Positions 22,495-33,935 of a stretch of DNA of 64,000 bases are shown here, piece after piece; positions within the stretch are counted from its first letter, which is position 1; each line of letters begins with the position of its first letter. The position numbers were made by a program, and so were the translations under genes. The stretch is from Monomorium pharaonis (taxonomy: Eukaryota; Arthropoda; Insecta; Hymenoptera; Formicidae). The DNA lies in contig NC_050471.1 in NCBI RefSeq assembly GCF_013373865.1, positions 17,231,047 through 17,295,046 on the forward strand, read 5' to 3'. The notes under the pieces are model-generated. The model ran no database searches. It was not told the origin of the DNA and worked only from the letters and a program-made list of their open reading frames with translations.

Positions 22495-22880
22495 GCATAT
22501 ATACGAGCAATGGGAAGATGTTCCGACAATCCAACACCACTGCAGATTAAATACAAGCTACGTTAGTACGTGTTGGGAAAGCACACATCCGATGTGTTCA
22601 TTGGTAGTATATATAATACCTGTATGCAAGATGCTTCAAATAAAATATGTTTAAGTAGCGGTATCGACTTTGGCAAACAAAGAGAGAGAAGAGAATAAAG
22701 ACAACATCACTAATAATTATGACGAGTTAATTCTAGAAAATATGCAATATAGCGAGCATTCGGATAGAGATATCAAAGATCATAATACTTTTTTGGAAGT
22801 TGTAGATAAAACCCTTGAAATTGATAGCTCAGGTTTGCTAAATATGTACAGTTGCTCTCATAAGCATTATTGTAACTAAA
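22495..22880 (+). pseudogene. P-element transposase, continuation after insertion
   Basis: It resumes exactly where 20868 stops: YIRAMGRCSDNPTPLQIKYK, a stop, then YVLGKHTSDV. Frames then decay through LEVVDKTLEIDSSGLL to a stop at 22877. The C-terminal part is found 3.3 kb further on, beyond a family-A insertion. Confidence 0.8.
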
Positions 22881-23004
22881 AAATTTTGTCATATATTTTT
22901 ATTTATATATCTTTATTTATATATTTTTTTTATTGATCAGATTGATGTCTGATCGCACTCCAAAAATTGTTTGTCAAAAAACTGTTAAAGGCAACTATAT
23001 ATAC

Positions 23005-24979
23005 TGTGACGTGACAGCTGCAGGCTGCTGTCCGTCACAAGGACTTAAGGGCCCTTACGCGTTAACATCACGCGGGTCCTGCGTCTTCCCGCTCGGAAAT
23101 GGACGCGAAAGCGTGATAAGTCGTGTTTTCTGTGTCGTCTCGTGTGTTGTCTCTTCGCTAATTGTTAAAATTCTTACAAGCGCTGCGGCGAGAATCGGTG
23201 ACCACAGCGATCTATTTTGTAATTTTTGGACGTCTCGTCTCGACGGAGAACCTTCACGGAAGTCGCAGAATGAGCGGACATCGAGGGAGTAACGGAGACC
23301 CTTTTCGAGCAGGGGTCCGCAGGTAATACCGCCCTTATCTTGCCTACAATTTGTATCGTACGAGAATTCCGATACTGCCGCCGAATCACGCTTTCAGGAT
23401 CTAGCGAAGACGCGCGAGGCCGGTGTCTCGACGGGACGACTTCAAATCCGATCCCGCACAAGTTCCGGCGAAGATCGCGACAGCTTACAATTAGTAAACG
23501 CCCTCATCGAGGAGGAGATAACGTCCCGGTGGCGGAGAATGCGCCCAGCAAAGAGAAAGGAATCTGCCGCAGAAGAAAGCGCCAAAAATTCCCGTGTACG
23601 GGGCCCAACAATATCGACCATCGCGCTTGGATCGATCAGCAAGCGACGGCGTGCACGTTGCACGTCGCGCGCAAGTCGATTTTGGAAAATCGCGGCCAAT
23701 AAGGGCCCGGTTTGTCAAAGGCAAGGTGGGGCACGTCGCCGAGCGGCCCCCGTAGGATCCAGGATCCCTCACTCGAGTTGCGAACGTTGTCGTGTGTGTG
23801 TGCGATCCGAATCCCGAGCAATCCAAGAATGTAAGAGGACGCAGGAGCCGGAAACATCCCGATCCGGACAAGACTTACGAGGAGGAAGCGATTTAATGAG
23901 ACGAGCGTCACTTCAAATTTGTGAAGCCACCAATTTCGTGGTCGGGCGAGCTGCGAGAAAATTACGAGTTTGTCGCGGTATCTCTTCAGAATTCCAGTAA
24001 AGTCACGAGCACACGTTTATTAGAGTATCGTTGCCTCGCCCGATCGCGCCCGCCTGCGTGGATTCGCTCCGTGCCATTCTTTCCGTGAAATTGCGTTGCG
24101 TGTGTGTCCCGATCCGCAGCCGAGTCACCTGTATTTTCGTAGCGTGATCGTATCGTGAGTTACTGTCGTTAATTCTATTGTAGAGCGTCGCGCCTTTATA
24201 TTTTCGTAAACTCTAATTAACTTTGTCACATTTGTATCGCGAATCACTTTGTAATGGCGCTCTCGTCAGATTTAATGTAATTGTCTTGTACCTCGTTGGC
24301 GAGCTAATAATAATTATCGCCCACATTACTTGCGGGATCTTATAACGTGCGGAAGACTACGAGTCCGTCGCATGCCGCGCGGGCTCGGAGCTACTGTTCG
24401 TCCCGATCGCCCTTGGCAAAACCGTTATCCTATCGGGAGTTCGGCGTCCACCAACGACGCAGAGTAAAGCGTAGACAAGTCGGAGAATTCACGCGTACAT
24501 AAAATAACTCGTCCGTTAATTGTCCCGTATTCGCGAAATTTAATCTCAAGCGGTCATCAGCTTGCGACGCGCGCAAAGTAACATTGCCGCTCAACAGAGC
24601 CGTATAATTCTGTGCTGTTTATTGTTAAATATATTCGACAATTTCATTGTTAAATTTACGTTGTCTTAATAGTTCTCTCGCCTTCCCGATTCCATCCGCC
24701 CGCGCCAAACCTCCCCCTCTACCATTTTAGGGCTGAGTAGCTGGCTATCGGAGCCGCCAAGGCCCCGGTCATCTAAAGAGCACCCGTCTTTTCCGCGATT
24801 ATATTGGCGTAACGCTGATTCACTGTTCAACATAGAAAGAGTGGTACGCTCAAGTACCTGGCGCCCAAGTTCGAGCTTTAACAAAAATATCGGAGTTCGG
24901 TCGCCCCGACACCCGGGCGACGCAGGGCCGTGGCTAGGAGCGGACGCAAAGTTGGCCGTCGCTCGCGAGCGCGGTTACA
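23005..24979 (+). repeat. Family-A long LTR-like repeat (copy A2)
   Basis: 1,975 bp from TGTGACGTGACAGCTGCAGG to GCGCGGTTACA, flanked by ATAC and GTAC (3 of 4 identical). Colinear with A1, A3 and A4. A CCTGGCGCCCAA motif lies about 110 bases before the 3' end. Overlapping open frames on both strands share no known domain and are not conserved as proteins among copies. Confidence 0.82.
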
Positions 24980-25199
24980 GTACATATACGGAAAAATGTC
25001 ACCTAGCAAAAAAATTATGAAAAGTAGTAAAAGAAACTACTACGCACTTCTACATTCATTCCATTATTTACATTACATTTATTTTATTCGGGAGTGTCCC
25101 AGATGCACACAGTGTAAAACGGGCACCACTAATCAGATTGCTAAGTTAATTAGGATGAATTTTGTTCCGTTGGAACACAGCCAAAACCAATGTCATTGA

Positions 25200-25860
25200 A
25201 CGGGCGCGAAATCGCCCGTGATTTGCCGGTAAACGTGACGGCAGTCATTCGCGGACAAATATTGTCTTCGTAGCGCACCCGATTTTTCCCGAGCGTCATC
25301 GGCGGCGCTGCCGCAGGGAGACGGGGGTTTGTGGACCGGCCGGCCACGAGCTCTCACTCTCTTCCAGGCCATCGATCAATCGACAGCTTTTCTTTGAGCA
25401 TTAGTGATAGTGATTCGAGTGCGACGACCAAATTCATCTTAAGCAAACGTGCCTGTGCAAACTTAGGCCACGCAACCGCGCTTACGCGTATAACACGATA
25501 TTCGAGTCATTTTATATACTCTTTACGTGCGGCCGCGTCTGCAGCCGGCCCGCGAGGGAGCTGAGCCTCCCGCTTTGCGTCGCGATCCTAGTGATCCAAC
25601 TTTACGGAAACCGACCTTCCCGCTTTGCGTCGCGATCCTCGTGGTCCGACTTGCGTAACGAACATTTCGATGCGACTTTCACATATCTTCGAATCGACGC
25701 TCGCACCTCAGATTCATATTATCTTTGCCTTGTTTTGTACTGAGCTCAGTGTTGTGATTCTTTCAATAAACTTTAAAGGGGGTTTTTGCCGGGCTCGCAC
25801 TCGCGGGCTCGGATTTTCCTCCTTGGATTCGCCCTAATTGCAGTGTTTAATTTAAAATAA
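25200..25860 (+). repeat. CpG-rich LTR-like stretch, unassigned
   Basis: GC-rich, with a 50-55-base tandem duplication (CCCGCTTTGCGTCGCGATCC at about 25569 and 25619), a TTTATATACTC box near 25512 and an AATAAA near 25766. Promoter-like and polyadenylation-like signals suggest an LTR fragment. Ends could not be placed. 24980-25200 is unexplained, possibly P-element DNA. Confidence 0.4.
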
Positions 25861-26072
25861 AATAGATTCCCATAATAGTATATCATCAAACTATCTCGCT
25901 TATCAAAAAAGATTCGAAAAGCGGGAATACGATCACGCGCGGTCGTAGAAATTTAAAGAATTTGATTAGTGATGTCCGTTTTACACTGTGCGCGTCTGGG
26001 ACTCACTGTTTTATTCCTACAAGTAAACAAATTATACAAAATAATTTATTTACTGCATTATAGAAGTTTACC

Positions 26073-26173
26073 AGCAAGTGACACAAATTGACACAGCAGT
26101 ATTTCTGTCTTTGTTTGATATTCAGTGAGAGATAAGGACAAAATTACTGCTGTGTCAGTTTATGTCTCTTGCT
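26073..26173. mobile_element. Short foldback insertion next to P-element tail
   Basis: Inverted arms AGCAAGTGACACAAATTGAC and, from the right, AGCAAGAGACATAAACTGAC, each followed by ACAGCAGTA, around a 40-base loop. No ORF. Confidence 0.6.
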
Positions 26174-26700
26174 CGAAAACTCCCTATATTATTTTCCCTT
26201 TCACATAGATACAAATATTAATATACAATATTCCCCGACTAAAGTTCAGTTGAACCTTTTTGATCAAATAAAAGAATTGCATGTGGTTGAGATAATAAAA
26301 GAAGAAAGCCTCGAATATATCGCAGGTTATGCAGCTTTTCGATTCCAGAGTGAATTTCCATGTTTAGGAACACCAACAGAATTATTGATAGATCCAGATG
26401 ATGACTATATTAATTATATTTCAAGGGGTAGAATAATCAATTCTTTGTACGGAATTATTTGAAACCGCCAAAATAATGGAAAAATTATTTCAAGACTATC
26501 ACGGGTCTTCTATTTCTAAGGAGCCATCGATATTTAAAACATTAGCATCAAAAATAATCGCAATACAAGACAAAAACTGCTTAGCAATACCTATGAATGT
26601 CTTATTATGTTTAATACACACGAGAATATATATTCGTGTTCGAAAATTGCACAAAAAAATAAAAACTAATGCTTATAAAAAACAAAAAGCAAAAAACTAA
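26174..26700 (+). pseudogene. P-element transposase, C-terminal relic
   Basis: The segment reads ESLEYIAGYAAFRFQSEFP, YINYISRGRIINS, a stop at 26459, then IMEKLFQDYHGSSISKEPSI and VLLCLIHTRIYIRVRKLHKK. These match the closing part of THAP9/P-element transposases, including the CLIHTRIYIR end. Together with 19080-22880 it makes one P element split by B2, A2 and other insertions, carrying several stops. Confidence 0.8.
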
Positions 26701-27109
26701 GGAAAATTACTAACATTAAAAAGTAAATACGAATAATTAATATTATAATGATGTCGGCTTGTAACAATATAAAAATAACTAAAAATACGTTTGCACAATT
26801 TACAATATTGACGATGTGAACAGAAATAAATGACGTGAGTTTTGTTATAACGTTATGAAAAAGTTAGTCTCTTCATTCGTATCCCGACTTTTCACATTCG
26901 ATTGTAATTAGTCGATTTCTTACGATTTAAAGCTTACTACACCTATTATAGAACCGACCTATCCCTGTAACTAAATAGTCAAAGATTAGAATAGGTTAGT
27001 TTCACTGGAAAAGTCTAAGAACATTATTCTAATTTACGCAAGTAAGTAAATGTAACTTAAATTTATCTTATAAAATTTAACATTACAATATTTGGTAACT
27101 TCATGGTTT

Positions 27110-27715
27110 TTTTACAGAATGGAAACCGATTCGGATGACATTGAAAATGTTTTGCCAAATGCACCGCCCAAAAAAAAGATCGCACAAATACTCGGCGTGC
27201 TAAAAAATTCCGTGATATTTGGCTAGACTAAGGAGATTTCAAAAAATGGCTTATTCGACACATACAAAGCCAAATGTACTATATGTGCAGTTAGTTTCAC
27301 AGCAGAAATTGCTGTAATTCGTAATCATTCTAAATCTCGTGCGCATTTATCTAATATCAAATCAGGTTCCCATCAGCGATCTATAAAAAGCTTTATAGAG
27401 GAAGCTCAAACTAAAAGTTCAATCACTACATCTATAAAGAAAACAGAAATTAAGCTTTGTGGTTTCATGGTTAATCACAATATTCCATTTCAAGTTATTA
27501 ACCATTTATCAGATTTGTTAAAAGTTTCCTAAATTCAGAAATCTTAAATAACATGCAATTAAAAGCAACCAAAACTACTAATATGATAAGAAATGTTATT
27601 GGAAAAACACAAAAAAATAGGTTAAATAAGATTTTACAAAAAACTAAGTTCAGCATCCTTATTGACGAATCAACTGACATTTCCGCCATCAAAACAATGT
27701 GCATTGTAGTCAGGT
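27110..27715 (+). pseudogene. hAT transposase relic, 5' exon
   Basis: After a TTTTACAG acceptor-like site the frame reads METDSDDIENVLP, a stop, then a zinc-finger-like block CTICAVSFTAEIAVIRNHSK, SRAHLSNIK, KKTEIKLCGFMVNHNIPFQV, a shift, and IDESTDISAIKTMCIVVR. This is the BED-finger plus hAT (ZNF862/FAM200-like) layout up to the first catalytic Asp region (IDESTD). A donor GTATGT follows IVVR. Confidence 0.82.
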
Positions 27716-28195
27716 ATGTTAGACATCAATATATAGTAATTTATACATATTTATAATTATTATATTTTGTATATAATAATTATAAATATGTATAAATTGT
27801 GTATATATTTCATATTTTATGGGGGGCGTCTACATTAGAAAGCCAAAATTAAGCACTTTTTTATGATTTTTTTCAAATGAAACTAAGCAATGGATCTTTT
27901 TGCGATTTTTATCACTTATTGTGCATGTCTTTAGGTACTCAAAACAATTTTTATTATAAAATTTTATTTATTTAATTATAAATTGTAAACAAAAATGCAC
28001 AACTGCCTTAAAAAATTCCTTCCACACTGCGTGCAGGATAACACTCAGTAGAATGAACTGTAAGGAAAAAACCAAAGTTTTTGTAAAGTTTATGAGTATA
28101 GCTTCTGCTGTGAGTGAGACAGAATCACTCCAACTATATATTATTATATTAGATTAAATTCAAATATTAAAATAATTATATTAATAAAAGAGTGT

Positions 28196-28885
28196 CTTAA
28201 ACGCTCTCAGAGAAAGTGTTATCTCGTATTATCGCGCGAGGTATCAAGTGACACCTCGCGCAAGGCCAACCCCGGCCATCACACCAGTCAACGCACCGGT
28301 CAAGACTCGAAATTCTACCGATCTCAGCTTAGCAACGATCACGTCACATTTCCTGTGGAAATGCTAAAATTGCAATTTGGCGGTCTGTTGCCAAGTCTGC
28401 GAATATTTCCCGCGCGCTGGATGCGCGCGGCCATTATCGTATCGAGGGCCTATTGCCTCTCCAACTGACACTTTCCGTGAACTATATAAACGACTGTCGA
28501 TTGATGGGTAGCGGGGATCAATTATTAATTATTCACGCTAATACGCGTGTCACGTGTGTTCTTACTACTCCGGGTCACACAGACCTCAGTACGTAAAGAC
28601 TCAATTATACTTATACTACATAGCGACGAAGCGTCAGGCGAGCTATCAAGTTCTCGCCAAGTCTTATCGTCACACACATTCAATACGACGCGGCATCACC
28701 GACGACCGCACGCGTTGAGAGCCAATCTGTACATTATACAGAATAAACAACGCTTTTTATATAAAAACGAGAGTGTCGTTACTTGTGGACCTGGCCCTCG
28801 CAATACTTCCTCCGCGAGTTCCAACTCCTTGGGCAGACACAATCCCGAAATTATCCTTGTTGCACCAAAAGGTACAACACTTCTA
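28196..28885 (+). repeat. LTR-like repeat related to family D
   Basis: A GTGACACCTCGCGCAAGGCC run resembles the GACACCTCGCGCGCGGCC of D1. It has TATATAAACGACTG near 28483 and an AATAAA near 28741, a promoter and polyadenylation layout typical of LTRs. A TGTTGCACC/GGTACAACA hairpin lies at the distal end. The 130-codon ORF inside has no recognisable domain. Exact ends not resolved. Confidence 0.5.
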
Positions 28886-29261
28886 AATGAACCTAAGAAA
28901 GCCATACATTATAAAAAAATTTATAAAATGGCGCTTTGAAAAAAAAAACGGTTTTTTGTAAAAAATTTTTAACTTTTTTTTAATAACTTTTTTTTTACAT
29001 AACTTTTAATTTATATTTACACAAAAGATAATTTAATAACCTTTAATTAAAAAAAAAAGAAGTGGATCCGTCGATTAGTTTTTTTTTAAATCGTGCACGC
29101 AATTTCGAAAAAAGTGGTTTGGAGAAAAACACGTTTAAAGTTTCCGCTCAAAGAAAAAGGTTGATAAAAGCTTGCTAATTGTTTATCCGTACTTTTCGAT
29201 TAATCTGCTTTCCCTGTTCCATATAAAATGTCCTCAGTGTCCTCATACCATTTATTCTTCT

Positions 29262-29585
29262 CTAACAGCCGTTGTTTGTACGCGTTTCCTGCGCAACAGA
29301 TCTGATATGACGATTTTGGCTAATCGTGCAATTTTCGTTTATTCTATCCGCAACATCTCTGCATACTGGTACAATAACTATTTCCATGCATGACATGATT
29401 CTTAGAACCGACAAATAGCCTTCATTGAAAATTTCAGCAGCTATGTAGGCAGCAATTTCAATGATTTTGCGGCCGCAATGGAGGTGTTTTGGGGCAAGTT
29501 GCCAAATCGTCGGATTAAAACTTTCATTGGCATTTTGTGTATACCCACCTAAACAACTCTCAAGTAATTCTTTCCCAGTAGACAA
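29262..29585 (-). pseudogene. MULE transposase C-terminal relic, second copy
   Basis: Minus-strand peptide with ELLESCLGGYTQNANESFN, IWQLAPKHLHCGRKIIEI, AAYIAAEIFNEGYLSVLRIM and a basic RSVAQETR tail. It keeps the full GGYTQNANESFN block that is shifted in the copy at 1218-1880. Only about 107 codons survive, so it cannot act on its own. Confidence 0.8.
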
Positions 29586-29750
29586 TGTACCTTTTTAAAG
29601 ATCGTTAGGGATTTTTACTTACCGTCCCGTTCGAAGCGCTCGGGACATGGGCACTGCACATGCTCATTTCAGCCTGATACAATTTAAATTTATACTTGAG
29701 ACTTCAGGAGCATGTTCTACGGAAGAAATATTATCGATTTAAACAAGTCG

Positions 29751-31970
29751 TCCAGGCAATAGAAACATAAAAATGGCTTTACCTTGCAAAAGGTCAAGGA
29801 AACTGTATACTTGGCATAGTTCTTAAGTTTAGCATACTAATTAATACTCTGAGTTTTTGACCTTGAAACGTTGCCGCTCGCGCCGCCATATTAAAAAAAT
29901 GGAGCAAAAAATCACTTTTTCACGAATATCTCATCTCCGGTGTGAGATACGTGAAAAATAGTTATTATAAAAAATGTAAAGCATAAAATTCTTCTACATT
30001 TTATGATTTAACATTTTTTTTCTCAAATCAATAGTATCCGAGATACAATGCGATAAAGTGGAGTATTTTTTCCAATTTGTCAGAATATTTCAATTTTCTC
30101 TGAAAATTTAAGTTAGTTATTAAATATTTTTTTATTTTTTACTTTTTTCTGCACCACCGTGGAGTTAAAGTAAAAGGTGCGTTCTTTTATGTGGTTTCTC
30201 CAATAGGCCTAATCCACAATGCACTGTCTCAAGGAATAAAAGATCAGCGTTTTAATCTTTTCGATCTTCTAGATGGACGGTTGATCGGGATCGATTGGTT
30301 CAACCTGAGAATTCTCTTCTTCTTCTTCTTCGATTTTATCTTCATCGTCTTCCATTTCGTTGGTGAAAAATTGATTGATTTCACGAGTTTCCTCACCATC
30401 ATCATTGTCGTCTTCATCATCAAAGTCTGAGAGTACTTCTAAAACGTTTTGACACAATATTCCATTACAAAAAGCACATATAATAGAGCACTTTAAACCT
30501 ATCTTCCTACATCCGCATGCTTGTCCACATCCTTTTTTGCATTTGCATGAGATGAATTTCAATAGCGCTTGAGAAACTAGATCTTTTGTAGTTGTCATTG
30601 GAGTAAGGCCAATTTTACTGCGTTTCCATCCCCATTCTTCTGCATTTTTTTATCTGTCGTACCATAATTGAACTTGATGATAGGTTCGAAGAGAATGGTA
30701 TTGTGCGGCATCACTTGTAGGCGGTGGAGACATTGAATTAAATTTACTTTTTGTAATAGATTTCACAAAACATTGATAGCGGAGAGTATCTAAAGTGATG
30801 TTATCATTAAAATTGCTGTAAAGTGCGGTCAAGAATTTTTCGCCACCCGAGATGATGTCTTTACGATTTGCATTTTCATTCTTGAACACTTGGATAATTT
30901 CGTTTAATGATTCGTACTTTTCGATCAGCTTTAAAAATTTTATTTTTCCTTGATTGAAAATTGCAGATGTGGTATCGCAACCACTGAATGCATGCAGAAA
31001 TAAGATATTATCCGCAGCTATATCTCCATACCGTAAGCTTCAAGGAGAGTATATTTTTTCCACTATTTTTCTTTTGCCGGGTTTTCGAAAATATACATTT
31101 TTATGATGTCTTGCCAGCGCTGTCAAAAAAACCAGAACATCTATATCTTCCCCTACAACAAAAACAGAATCATAAGACGAAGACAAATTGATCGCTGTGT
31201 TGATAATTAATGAATCAGCATCTTCCACGGCCTATATCACTACTATGTTAGACTCATCAAATTTTTTATGTAGCATGAAAATGAAACAAAATTTATTAGT
31301 TTCGTTACATAAAAATTTATCTTGGGAAACTGTCGCTATCATTGACTCATCGAAATTTATTTGAACGCAATTTTGCTTCTTTGATCATCGAAATCTTTCT
31401 ACACTCTTGGTGCTCTTGTTTGCTGCGTCACTTGGATAACCATCAAAAACAACAATAGCATTGGTGCCATAGTGCTTCTGTACATACTGAGAAATTGGTT
31501 TCTACCTGCTCCGTTCTGCTGCATAAGAGATCTTGCTACAAAAAAAGAACGCGCCTTTTATTCTACCTCCATGGTGGTGCAGAAAAAAATAAAAAATAAA
31601 AAAATATTTAATAACTAACTTAAATTTTCAGAGAAAATTGAAATATTCTGACAAATTGGAAAAAATACTCCACTTTATCGCATTGTATCTCGGAAACTAT
31701 TGATCTGAGAAAAAAAAAGTTAAAACATAAAATGTAGAAGAATTTTATGCTTTACATTTTTTATAATAACTATTTTTCGCGTATCTCACACCAGAGATGA
31801 GATATTCGTAAAAAAGTGATTTTTTGCTCCATTTTTTTAATATGGCGGCGCGAGCGGCAACGTTTCAAGGTCAAAAACTCAGAGTATTAATTAGTATGCT
31901 AAACTTAAGAACTATGCTAAGTATAAAGTTTCCTTGACCTTTTGCAAGGTAAAACTATCTATTGCCTGGA
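29751..31970 (-). mobile_element. Long-TIR element 1 with Cys-rich orphan ORF
   Basis: About 440-bp inverted repeats frame the element (29751-30190 and 31535-31970). Outer ends read TCCAGGCAATAGA, and both arms contain the GTTGCCGCTCGCGCCGCCAT block. Between them the minus strand encodes one relic ORF. A second element with different TIRs but the same kind of ORF lies at 58034-60710. I do not recognise the superfamily by name. Confidence 0.85.
30269..31228 (-). pseudogene. Orphan transposon ORF: nuclease-like motifs plus Cys-rich tail
   Basis: In order: ADSLIINTAINLS, VFVVGEDIDVLVFLTAL, YFRKPGKRK, an in-frame stop near 31037, ILFLHAFSGCDTTSAIFNQG, SLRTYHQVQLW, a stop, EEWGWKR, then ISCKCKKGCGQACGCRKIGL, KCSIICAFCNG and an acidic C-terminus. 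The GEDIDVLV and GCDTTS motifs look like an acidic-residue nuclease core (PIN/flap-type), which is inference. The CxCxxxCxxxCxC end resembles a CXC metal-binding domain. Two stops break the copy. Related ORFs are widespread in insect and cnidarian genomes. Confidence 0.75.
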
Positions 31971-32076
31971 TTAAAGAAAAAAAAATTGATTTTGTTGACC
32001 CTCTAATGTAGACGCCCCCCTTAATAATATTCATGTAAAATTGAAAATATTAACATACGCATTATTGTTACCTTAC

Positions 32077-32170
32077 AGATTTTATGATGCTCATGAAGGA
32101 AAAATTGTGAGTCAATTCTGGAAACTATGTCAAATTTTTGAAAAAGAGACTTTTCAATCTGCAAACACAT
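32077..32170 (+). pseudogene. hAT transposase relic, next exon fragment
   Basis: After a TTACCTTACAG acceptor the frame reads FYDAHEGKIVSQFWKLCQIF then EKETFQSAN. Joining it to 27715 gives IVVR-FYDAHEGKI, the usual hAT sequence. So the 4.4 kb between is an intron enlarged by insertions. A foldback element (FB4) interrupts the exon. Confidence 0.75.
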
Positions 32171-32189
32171 GTGAACTACGAGCATCTCG

Positions 32190-32725
32190 TTTTGCGTAGA
32201 AAGTCGAAAACCCATGTGGTGCAGAGAATGCTTCACGCGCAAACACACACACACACACACACACACACTAGGGGGTGCAAGGGAGGGCCTTCGATCCCCC
32301 TCCTGCATCCACCTCGTCCAAATCGCTAACCCGTATATTGCAAACAAAGTAAAGTTTACATGTATTTGCACATTTCCAATACAATATGGGGGGCAAACGA
32401 GCGATGCGCATCTTTCCGTGTGCAAATGAATGGTGGGCTTTTTTTCGTGTCTGAACAAACGTCGAGCAAATAAACTGTGGAAAAATAAGCAGTGTGCAAA
32501 TGAATAGTGTTCAACTTTTACGTGTTCAAGTGAGCATTTTTTCATGTGCAAATATCCGGCCAAATTTTATGTGTGCATATAACTGATGTACATTTTTAAT
32601 AAAATTTCTTTTGTATCCAAATGCACAGTGTCCAAATGCACCGTGGCCATTTGAACCGTGCACAAAATATCGTGTCTAAAACCACCGTGTCCATTTGAAC
32701 CGTGTCCAAGTGAGTATCACCCCAC
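32190..32725. mobile_element. Foldback element FB4 (core plus one array)
   Basis: In inverted orientation relative to FB1: GCGTAGAAAGTCG, ATGTGGTGCAGAGAATGCTT, a (CA)n tract, GGGGGTGCAAGGGAGGGC and CCTCGTCCAAATCGCTAAC form the core. Degenerate units follow to 32715, the clearest being GTGTCCATTTGAACC. The terminus GTGAGTATCACCCC matches GAAGATCACCC of FB1. It interrupts the hAT exon. Confidence 0.72.
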
Positions 32726-33143
32726 ACACGCACGCAATTCGTGTATAATTTTTAATACAAGTTTAATTAACGCGTATTACTATAAAATTGCTATGGAATA
32801 AATTTAAAAAAGACTTGTATTTTAATATGCAAAAATCCAAAGCCAAAAGAAACCCACGGACCAATTACAATTATTCTATTTCCATTTTACGCTTCTTTTA
32901 CGCTGAAGTGATTGCAATAGCTACGTGCATTCCGTTTCGCTTTGAATTTTCTTGCAATGGGGTATCATAACCGAATCTAACAATATTCTCCAATATCAAT
33001 ACACTTGTAATCAATATATCAGTATATCGATATTAAGTATTTCAATTCATATCGATCTAAAGTATCGATACTCTATGCTCTTTCGCACCTTCGCTCCTTC
33101 CTACTGTCACATCACAGCCGTGAAATTTACCGCGGATTAAGGG

Positions 33144-33197
33144 TCCTCACACACGAAATGACACATGCAGATTATGCCATTTCGTGTGTAATGGCTT
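33144..33197. repeat. Tiny palindrome flanked by TAA
   Basis: CACACGAAATG and CATTTCGTGTG arms around a 20-base centre, beginning GGGTCC and flanked by TAA. It may be an extreme PIF-type miniature next to the larger one. Confidence 0.4.
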
Positions 33198-33200
33198 TAA

Positions 33201-33521
33201 GGGTCGCAGCACAAACTTTTGAATAACTTTTGCATAACGTATAATGCATAACGCATAAAAGAATTAACCAATCAGAGGTCTTTATTTCTAACTTGAGGAG
33301 AGAGATAGACGATTCTGATTGATTGATTCACTTATGCGTTAGACATTATGGGTTAAGTATTGTACATTTTTGTAATCGTTACCGTAAGAAATTGAGCAAT
33401 ACGATTAGTTAATTCGGTCGGTTACGGCTGATTTGAGCAATATAATTGATTGAAATCTTATGGTTACGATTACGGCAATGTACGTACAATGGTCTTTATG
33501 CAAAAGTTTGTGCTAAGGCCC
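33201..33521. mobile_element. PIF/Harbinger-type MITE
   Basis: Ends are GGGTCGCAGCACAAACTTTT and, from the right, GGGCCTTAGCACAAACTTTT. TAA is duplicated on both sides (33198-33200 and 33522-33524). GGG-starting ends with a 3-bp TAA duplication are the PIF/Harbinger signature. 321 bp, no ORF. Confidence 0.82.
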
Positions 33522-33659
33522 TAAGCATTACCTCGACACGCTGACGGTACGGACTCAACCGTCAATCATGATATGTAACTTCTCGTGTCAACTTGTAAAG
33601 TCATAAAACATCTATCGCACAAAAAGTAACAGTACAAATCCCCACTACCTGTCCTAAGC

Positions 33660-33935
33660 GCCGGGAGACAACAACGATGTTTTTTAAAAATATTTTTACT
33701 CTTGATGCGAAACTTTAAATCGCGTTATCTTCACTCAGAAGTCACGTAGCGGAAAAATAAACACATTTGTTATATAAATCGGATGCAAGCTATCTATTAA
33801 GCCTATTTAGAAATCAATCGATTTAGCCGTTGAAAATCGGATAACTACGGAACGGCGCAAACGGCGTCTCGTGTAAGAGACACGGTTGTGCTTCGGGCGC
33901 GTACACTTGGCGCGAGGCCCTACCGTGCCTCCTAA
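33660..33935 (-). repeat. Repeat E, copy 1
   Basis: The minus strand matches the plus strand at 62498-62765 block by block: a CTCGCGCCAAGT start, a CGGCTAAATC segment, GGCT(T/C)AAT(A/C), GATTTATAT and a TTTATTTTTCC tail. GC-rich head, AT-rich tail. It could be an LTR end or a SINE. Not recognised. Confidence 0.55.

Larger units (their letters stand above)
27821..32020 (-). mobile_element. MULE-type element inside the hAT intron, itself interrupted
   Basis: Exact 19-bp inverted ends: GGGGGGCGTCTACATTAGA at 27821-27839 and its complement at 32002-32020. Inside, on the minus strand, is a MULE C-terminal relic (29262-29585) with the same 3' flank as the first MULE copy. The N-terminal half is lost, and where it would be sits a long-TIR element (29751-31970). 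An LTR lies in the 3' part. No convincing target duplication. Linking ends and MULE gene as one unit is inference. Confidence 0.65.
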
